Assembly: GCF_009793335.1 (NCBI RefSeq)
Contig: NZ_WING01000001.1
Span: 3,720,001-3,784,000, forward strand
DNA from: Actinomadura sp. J1-007
Lineage (GTDB): Bacteria; Actinomycetota; Actinomycetes; Streptosporangiales; Streptosporangiaceae
DNA length: 64,000 nucleotides
Reading direction: 5' to 3'
Position numbers and translations under genes: made by a program. Each line of letters begins with the position of its first letter. Within the stretch, counting starts at the first letter, position 1. The notes under the pieces are model-generated. The model did no database searches. It saw nothing but the letters and a program-made list of their open reading frames with translations, and was not told the origin of the DNA. Of this stretch, positions 59,177 to 64,000 are shown piece by piece.

Positions 59177-59581
59177 ATGACGCACACGACGAACACCGAA
59201 CCGGCTCCGGGCGGGATCGAGGAGATCGCCGCCCGCTACGTGACCGTGTGGAACGAGCCCGATCCCCTCGCGCGCCGCAGCGCCGTCGCCGGACTGTGGG
59301 CACCTGACGGCGTCGAGATCGTGGAGGGCACGCGGTTCCGCGGACACCGGGAACTCGGGGCCAGGATCGCCGACGCCCACCGGGAGTTCGTGGAGAGCGG
59401 CAAGTACACCGTCACCTCTGCGGGCGATGCGGTCGGCGACCGCGACCACGTCACCTTCACCATCCAGTTGACCTCCAACGACGAGGTCGCCTGGGCTGCG
59501 CGCGTGTTCCTGCTGCTGGACGAGGACGGCCTGGTCCGCCGCGACTACCAGTTCACCGTCAAATCCTTCGACGTCCAGTAG
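59177..59581 (+). CDS. SnoaL-like / nuclear transport factor 2-like protein
   Basis: A 134-residue single-domain NTF2-fold protein: helices IEEIAARYVTVWNEPDPLAR and ELGARIADAHREFVESGKYT, strands DHVTFTIQLTSND and WAARVFLLLDEDGLVRRDYQ. The order and length match SnoaL-like proteins, which serve as cyclases, isomerases or ligand-binding proteins. AAAGG lies 6-9 bp before the ATG at 59177. It is followed by an MFS exporter and divergent from the MerR regulator; it may bind or alter the exported compound. Confidence 0.8.
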   Translation: MTHTTNTEPAPGGIEEIAARYVTVWNEPDPLARRSAVAGLWAPDGVEIVEGTRFRGHRELGARIADAHREFVESGKYTVTSAGDAVGDRDHVTFTIQLTSNDEVAWAARVFLLLDEDGLVRRDYQFTVKSFDVQ

Positions 59582-59679
59582 CTCGGCTCAGCGGGACGCG
59601 TCGGGCCGGGCGACCACGCCTGGCCCGATCTGCGCAACCCGCAAGCACCCGACGGACTCCACCACCGAAAGCGCTCATC

Positions 59680-61137
59680 ATGACAAGTGAGATCAACACC
59701 CGCCCGGCCGAGCCCGGCGCGGCGGTGGCCGAGCCGGGCTCGGCCGGGCCCGCACTGATCAGAATGCTCATCGTGGTCTCCGGCATGTTCATGATCACGT
59801 TGGACTTCTTCGTGGTCAACGTGGCCATCCCCGCCACCCGCACGGATCTGCACGCCGGAACCGCGGCCATCGAGTTCATCGTCTCGGGGTTCAACCTCGC
59901 CTACGCCGCCGGCATGATCACGGCAGGACGCCTCGGCGACCTGTACGGCAGGCGCCGGATGTTCGCCGCGGGCATGGCGCTGTTCACCCTGGCCTCGCTG
60001 GCCGCCGGATGGGCGCCCACCCCGGGGGCGCTGATCGGCGCGCGGGTTCTCCAGGGCGTCGGCGCGGCCGTGATGACCCCGCAGATGCTGGCGATCTTGA
60101 ACACCTCCTTCACCGGGCGCCAGCGGACGCGCGCGTTCACCGCGTTCGCCCTGTCCATGGGAGTCGGCGCGACGTTCGGCCAGCTCATCGGAGGCGTACT
60201 GATCCACCTGGACGTCGCCGGGCTGGGCTGGCGCACCATCTTCCTGATCAACGTGCCGATCGGCTTGGCCGCGCTGGTCCTGATGCCCAAGGTCATCGCC
60301 GAGTCACAGGGCACCGGTCGTCCGGGCCTGGACCTGGTCGGCGCGGTGCTGGGCTCGGCCGGCCTCCTCGCCATCGTCCTGCCCTTGGTCCTGGGGCGCG
60401 AGCAGGGCTGGCCGGTGTGGTCGTGGATGTGCCTGTGCGCCGCGGTTCCACTGCTGGCCGGCTTCGCCGTGCGTCAGCACCGGCTGGAACGGCACGGCCG
60501 CGCGCCGCTGATCTCCCTGAGCCTGTTCCAGGACCGGGCGTTCTCGGTCGGTGTCGTGCTCGTTCTGGGCTTCTTCGCGGCGATGGCGTCGTTCATGCTG
60601 GTGCTCGCCTTGTACCTCCAGGACGGACGAGGCATGTCACCGCTGGACTCCGGCCTGCTCTTCGGCGCTCTGGGCGTCGGGTACGTCCCCGCCGCGTTCG
60701 CCGCACCCCGGCTGGCCGAACGCCTGGGCAAGCAGGTCCTCACCGTCGGAGCCCTGGTCGTCGCGGCCGGGTACGTTCTTCTGGCCGGCACCGTGCACGC
60801 GATCGGCGTCTCCGGAGCCTCGCCCCTGCTGATGGCCGGACTGCTGGTCTCCGGGGCCGGCATGGCCCTGTTCGCCAACCCTGTGACACCGACCGTCCTC
60901 GCCCGTGTCGCCCCCGATCACGCCGCCGCTTCGGCCGGAGTGCTGTCCACCGCCCAAGAGTGCGGCAACGCACTCGGCGTCGCGGCCATCGGCGTGGTGT
61001 TCTTCGGCGTCCTCGGCCACGGGCACCCAGCCTCCTACGCACACGCCTTCGAATGGGGCGTCGCCCTGCTGACCGCGTTCACCGTGGCCGTCGCCGTCCT
61101 CGTGCAGATCCTTCCCAGGGCCGCCGCCCCGGACTGA
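59680..61137 (+). CDS. MFS drug exporter (DHA2 family, 14 TM type)
   Basis: A 485-residue exporter with about 14 hydrophobic segments. MITLDFFVVNVAIPATRTDL near residue 38 is motif D, GRLGDLYGRRRMFAAG near 87 is motif A, and LIGARVLQGVGAAVMTPQML near 116 is motif C-like. It lies 98 bp after the SnoaL-like gene, in the same direction, and is likely part of the MerR-controlled response. The start at 59680 begins a 27-residue cytoplasmic tail; the ribosome site is weak. Confidence 0.9.
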   Translation: MTSEINTRPAEPGAAVAEPGSAGPALIRMLIVVSGMFMITLDFFVVNVAIPATRTDLHAGTAAIEFIVSGFNLAYAAGMITAGRLGDLYGRRRMFAAGMALFTLASLAAGWAPTPGALIGARVLQGVGAAVMTPQMLAILNTSFTGRQRTRAFTAFALSMGVGATFGQLIGGVLIHLDVAGLGWRTIFLINVPIGLAALVLMPKVIAESQGTGRPGLDLVGAVLGSAGLLAIVLPLVLGREQGWPVWSWMCLCAAVPLLAGFAVRQHRLERHGRAPLISLSLFQDRAFSVGVVLVLGFFAAMASFMLVLALYLQDGRGMSPLDSGLLFGALGVGYVPAAFAAPRLAERLGKQVLTVGALVVAAGYVLLAGTVHAIGVSGASPLLMAGLLVSGAGMALFANPVTPTVLARVAPDHAAASAGVLSTAQECGNALGVAAIGVVFFGVLGHGHPASYAHAFEWGVALLTAFTVAVAVLVQILPRAAAPD

Positions 61138-61489
61138 CCGGTCATCCCAGACGCGAAATCGCAACCCAACGGAGCACACCCCGTTGACCCCCGAAAACAT
61201 CACCCACCGGCGGGCCAAAGAGCCAGCGAGTCCCTGGAAGGCCGGTTCTCGCGAGACGGAAGCGTCGCAACCAACCTTGCTCGTTTCGCAGCTCGAAGGA
61301 CTCCAACCAGTGAGACGACCGCCACCGCGCCAACCAACAGAATCGCTCTTGAGCGCAGTCCCTAGGCCCGCTCGCCGCCGGAGGGCTCGCCTCTACACCG
61401 CCGGACGGGCCTTCGACCAGGTCCTGATGGACGTCACACCGTACCGGTGCGGTGCTGCCTGCACGTCCCAACCCCCTCGTTCGCGGCGG
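61138..61489. other. Intergenic region
   Basis: About 350 bp between the convergent MFS and MarR genes with no supported gene; short frames on both strands lack codon bias. Confidence 0.4.
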
Positions 61490-61999
61490 TCAGCTGCTTT
61501 TCGGATCGGTCGACGCCGGCTGGGGCGTGGAGTTCAACGTGGTGAGGATGCGGGTGAGGGTGGTCAGATCGTCGGCGTCCAGCGCGGCCAGTGCAGGGGG
61601 CGGGGCGGTGAGGATTCTTCGGGCCGCCTGGGCCGCCTGCGCTCCGGCGTCGGTGATGTGGACGAGCTTGCGGCGGTTGTCGTCGGGATGGGGATCCCGG
61701 CGGGCGAGTCCGCGTCGCTGGAACTGGTTCACGGCGATGGTGGCGGCGGGGGGATCGACGTCGGCGGTCTCAGCGATCTCGCGCAGTGTCATCGGGCCTT
61801 CGGTGAGTTCGATCAGCACCCTTGCTCTCTTGGGACCGAGGCCCAGCTCGGCGCGCAGGGCGCGACGGCGGTCCGCGTCGGTGACGAACGCTTGCATTTC
61901 CGTCCAGGCCCGCGTCGCCAGGGCGAGCGTGCCCGAGTCGCTGCCGGCGGTCGTCCTGCCTGTGATCACCGGACCGGGGGTCGTCGGTTCGACGTTCAT
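61490..61999 (-). CDS. MarR family transcriptional regulator
   Basis: A 169-residue regulator with the MarR winged helix at residues ~50-130: LGLGPKRARVLIELTEGPMT, then LREIAETADVDPPAATIAVN and the wing RRDPHPDDNRRKLVHITDAG. The start ATG 61999 overlaps the exporter stop (ATGA) and has GGAGGCGA upstream, so regulator and exporter are one transcript. A 14-bp palindrome in the operon promoter (63451-63464) is its likely operator, giving derepression by a drug substrate. Confidence 0.92.
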   Translation of the reverse strand: MNVEPTTPGPVITGRTTAGSDSGTLALATRAWTEMQAFVTDADRRRALRAELGLGPKRARVLIELTEGPMTLREIAETADVDPPAATIAVNQFQRRGLARRDPHPDDNRRKLVHITDAGAQAAQAARRILTAPPPALAALDADDLTTLTRILTTLNSTPQPASTDPKSS

Positions 62000-63438
62000 C
62001 GGGTCGCCTCCAATGCGTGCGTGCTCGACCGTCGGGCGCTGCGTTCGGCCTGGGTACGGGCCCAGCGCCCGGTCGAGAGCAGGGCGAGCAGCGCGGTCGC
62101 GATGCCGCAGCCGGTCAGAAAGGTCCAGGCGGTATGGCTCGATGCGATGAACCCGGCCGAGCCGCCCGCGACGATCGAACCGGACACCGCCACGCCGACC
62201 GCGCCGCCGGTCTGGCGGCATGTCGAGGCGATCGCCGCAGCGACCCCCGCCTGATCGCGTGGCATGCCTGACAGGGCGGTGTTGGTCAGCGGGGTGCCGA
62301 CCAGGCCGAAACCCGCGCCGAACAGCAGGTAGGCGAGAACGAGGTACCAGGACCCGGTTCCGTGCCCGGTCCCGAGGAGCAGGCCGGTACCTGCCGCCAG
62401 CAGCAGCCCGGCCAGCACGAACGCCGGCCTGGCGGCCCGGGTGACCGCGATCCGCCCGGAGATCATCGCGCAGGCCGCCATTGCGGCCGCCATCGGGAAG
62501 AGGAGCAGCCCCGTGTGCAGCGCGCTGTAGCCGCGAACGTCCTGCAAATAGAGGGTGTTGAGGAACAAGAACCCGCTCAGGCTCATCAAGGCGATCACCG
62601 AGATGATCGCCGCCCCCGAGAACGCGGGACTGCGAAAGACCCGGATGTCCACCAGCGGCTCGGCGCACCGAGACTCGGTCGCGATCAACCCGGCCACCGC
62701 GGCGGCGGCCAGGACGAACAGCGCGATGATGAACGGTGAGCTCCAGCCGTACCGGGGCCCTTCGATGACGGCTGCGGTGACCGGACCGAGGAAGGCGATC
62801 ACGAGCAGCTGGCCAAGGGGGTCGAACCGCTTGCCGCGCGCCGCCTTGGACTCGGGGACGAACCGCTGGGTCAGGTAGATGGCCAGGGCGCCGACGGGCA
62901 CGTTCACCCAGAAGATGGACCGCCACCCCAGACCGCTGACCAGCAGGCCGCCGAGCACCGGGCCGACGGCCCCGCTCAGACCCGCCACCGCTCCCCATGC
63001 GCCCACCGCGCGAGCGCGCTCCTTGGAGTCGGTGAAGGTGGCGGCGATGATCGACATCGCGACCGGGTTCAGCATCGCGCCGCCCACCGCTTGGAGCGCG
63101 CGGAAGGCGACCAGGGCCCCCAGAGAGGGCGCAAGGCCGCAGAGCAGCGAACCGAGCGAGAAGAGTCCCAGCCCGACCTGGAACACCCGGCGCCGGCCGA
63201 ACCGGTCGGCCACCGAGCCCGAGAACATCAGCAGGCAGGCGATGACCAGCGTGTAGGCGTCGACCACCCACTGCAAACCGCTGAGCGGAGCGTGCAGTGC
63301 CTTCTGGATCGAGGGCAGCGCCACATTGGCGATCGTCGTGTCCAGCCCCGCCACGACCACGCTCACCAAGCAGGTCGACAGCACAATGGTCCGTCCGCGC
63401 GGTGACAGCTCGCGAGAAGGCACGGCCGAAAAACTCAC
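61996..63438 (-). CDS. MFS drug exporter (DHA2 family)
   Basis: A 480-residue exporter with 14 hydrophobic segments: VAGLDTTIANVALPSIQKAL near residue 29, SGSVADRFGRRRVFQVG near 71, and LQAVGGAMLNPVAMSIIAAT near 110. It is the same kind of exporter as the frameshifted one at 13667 and shows the intact LQAVGGAMLNPVAM junction. GTG 63438 is chosen because the predicted transcript starts at 63439-63438 (leaderless); a longer frame to 63474 would run through the promoter. It is co-transcribed with the MarR gene. Confidence 0.9.
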   Translation of the reverse strand: MSFSAVPSRELSPRGRTIVLSTCLVSVVVAGLDTTIANVALPSIQKALHAPLSGLQWVVDAYTLVIACLLMFSGSVADRFGRRRVFQVGLGLFSLGSLLCGLAPSLGALVAFRALQAVGGAMLNPVAMSIIAATFTDSKERARAVGAWGAVAGLSGAVGPVLGGLLVSGLGWRSIFWVNVPVGALAIYLTQRFVPESKAARGKRFDPLGQLLVIAFLGPVTAAVIEGPRYGWSSPFIIALFVLAAAAVAGLIATESRCAEPLVDIRVFRSPAFSGAAIISVIALMSLSGFLFLNTLYLQDVRGYSALHTGLLLFPMAAAMAACAMISGRIAVTRAARPAFVLAGLLLAAGTGLLLGTGHGTGSWYLVLAYLLFGAGFGLVGTPLTNTALSGMPRDQAGVAAAIASTCRQTGGAVGVAVSGSIVAGGSAGFIASSHTAWTFLTGCGIATALLALLSTGRWARTQAERSARRSSTHALEATR

Positions 63439-63445
63439 AAAGGTT

Positions 63446-63474
63446 GTTATACAATAATTATTGTGTCGCAACAA
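63446..63474 (-). promoter_or_regulatory. Promoter and MarR operator of the exporter operon
   Basis: On the minus strand TTGTTG (63474-63469), a 17-bp spacer and TATAAC (63451-63446) form a good vegetative promoter; the perfect palindrome ACAATAATTATTGT (63451-63464) fills most of the spacer and touches the minus-10. Bound repressor would block RNA polymerase. The AT-rich element stands out sharply. Confidence 0.7.
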
Positions 63475-63600
63475 CTAAATTGCCAGCCAGCATGATCTTG
63501 CGCTGATGCTCCGTTAGGGGATCCCCCATCGAAAAACCCACCGCCCGGGACGGCGCCCCAGGCCGAGGCGTCCCGCAAGAGCATTCCGCCAACTGCCCAG

Positions 63601-63780
63601 GTGACGAGGCCCTATCTAGAGCGCGTGAACGCCGCGAACGCCACGGCCCTCGGTGCCGTTCGGGTCGGCCACGCCCGCTGTTCCACCGACGAGCAGGACG
63701 TCGTCGTCCAGACCGAGCAGCTTCTCGGACTCGGCGTCCCGACCGACCGAATCCACATCGACCGGGGCTTCTCCAAAGCT
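63601..63780 (+). pseudogene. Serine recombinase (resolvase/invertase) N-terminal fragment
   Basis: About 60 codons read AVRVGHARCSTDEQDVVVQT, then EQLLGLGVPTDRIHIDRGFS, the N-terminal catalytic part of a resolvase-family recombinase: the RCSTDEQ segment carries the family's catalytic serine. After KA at about 63780 similarity stops and the frame becomes Arg-rich, so the gene is truncated. It marks a former mobile element or its edge. The true start is unclear; GTG or ATG codons around 63601-63640 are possible. Confidence 0.65.
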
Positions 63781-64000
63781 AGGCACTGGCGGCGGTGTGG
63801 CCGGGCAGGTGGCTCGTCACGCCGGTCGCGCCGGTGATCTGGCGACCTTCCGGTGGGCCGACCGCTTCAAGGCGTGCGGCGGACCAGGCCGTGCAGGCGC
63901 AGGTGACGACCGGGCGCGCGTGCGGCCGGTTCTGCGAACTCGAACTGCCGCGCCGTACGGTTCTGACCGAGGAGACCGGGATCGAACGGCTCCTGGACAT
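63781..64000. other. End of window, unassigned
   Basis: Compact GC-rich sequence with frames on both strands but none recognisable; it could be the end of a minus-strand gene entering from beyond the window. Confidence 0.3.

Noticed and set aside
61142..61471. 109-codon minus-strand frame between the MFS and MarR genes
   Set aside because: Codon bias is poor and nothing is recognisable; left as intergenic.
63779..64000. Minus-strand frame running into the window end
   Set aside because: Ser/Arg-rich sequence without motifs; could be a shadow, and the gene context beyond the window is missing.

Overview
The window is very GC-rich DNA with strong G/C at third codon positions, frequent GTG starts, tightly packed genes with 4-bp ATGA/GTGA overlaps, and families typical of filamentous actinomycetes: two DUF574-type methyltransferases, a WD40 receptor kinase, a snapalysin-type protease, a SpoIIE-type phosphatase and many TetR/MerR/MarR regulators. 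It looks like chromosomal sequence of an actinomycete of the Actinomadura/Streptosporangiales kind; the genus is an inference. No rRNA, tRNA or CRISPR array was seen.

Layout. 1-2734: a cut OSBS/N-succinylamino-acid racemase gene, a GNAT gene and a divergent M20 hydrolase, together a candidate D- to L-amino-acid conversion module. 3213-7387: a one-direction catabolic operon (isocitrate lyase/PEP mutase-like enzyme, BASS transporter, small secreted peptide, Rid-alpha/beta hydrolase fusion, isochorismatase-like hydrolase), followed by a PLP dehydratase and an Lrp/LysE divergent pair. 9615-16905: a coiled-coil protein, two divergent DUF574 methyltransferases, a MerR/MFS pair with a clear operator, a solute-binding lipoprotein and a decayed toxin with an intact antitoxin. 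16970-29629: WD40 Ser/Thr kinase, a 41-residue membrane peptide with a TetR-type palindrome, TetR regulator, spermidine-synthase-like protein, release factor 3, XRE-cupin regulator, methyltransferase, SpoIIE phosphatase and a two-component system.

29923-35356 is an export block (MFS, cupin, two ABC half-transporters) divergent from the two-component system. 35418-41781 is a MocR-controlled catabolic operon (Tm-1-like protein, PEP-hydrolase-like TIM barrel, cupin, SDR, NCS2 permease) whose substrate is unknown. 41830-48155 holds regulators, a YihY protein, small stress-type proteins, an STAS protein lacking the usual phosphoserine and an IclR regulator, ending in a 37-bp tandem repeat. 48621-52217 encodes a large protein whose C-terminal half resembles the TcA subunit of Tc toxins, without TcB/TcC in view. 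Next is trpS with a Trp-Trp leader peptide and competing hairpins, then two adjacent secreted-protease genes that are both broken. From about 55 kb on the sequence is looser and more mosaic: a small secreted protein, UbiA prenyltransferase, MerR/SnoaL/MFS and MarR/MFS modules and a resolvase fragment.

Four genes (MFS at 13667, methyltransferase at 25285, NCS2 permease at 40418, S1 protease at 54870) each need one extra base in a short G or C run to read through. This repeated pattern suggests either homopolymer errors in the assembly or a set of slippage mutations; the affected genes should be read with that in mind.
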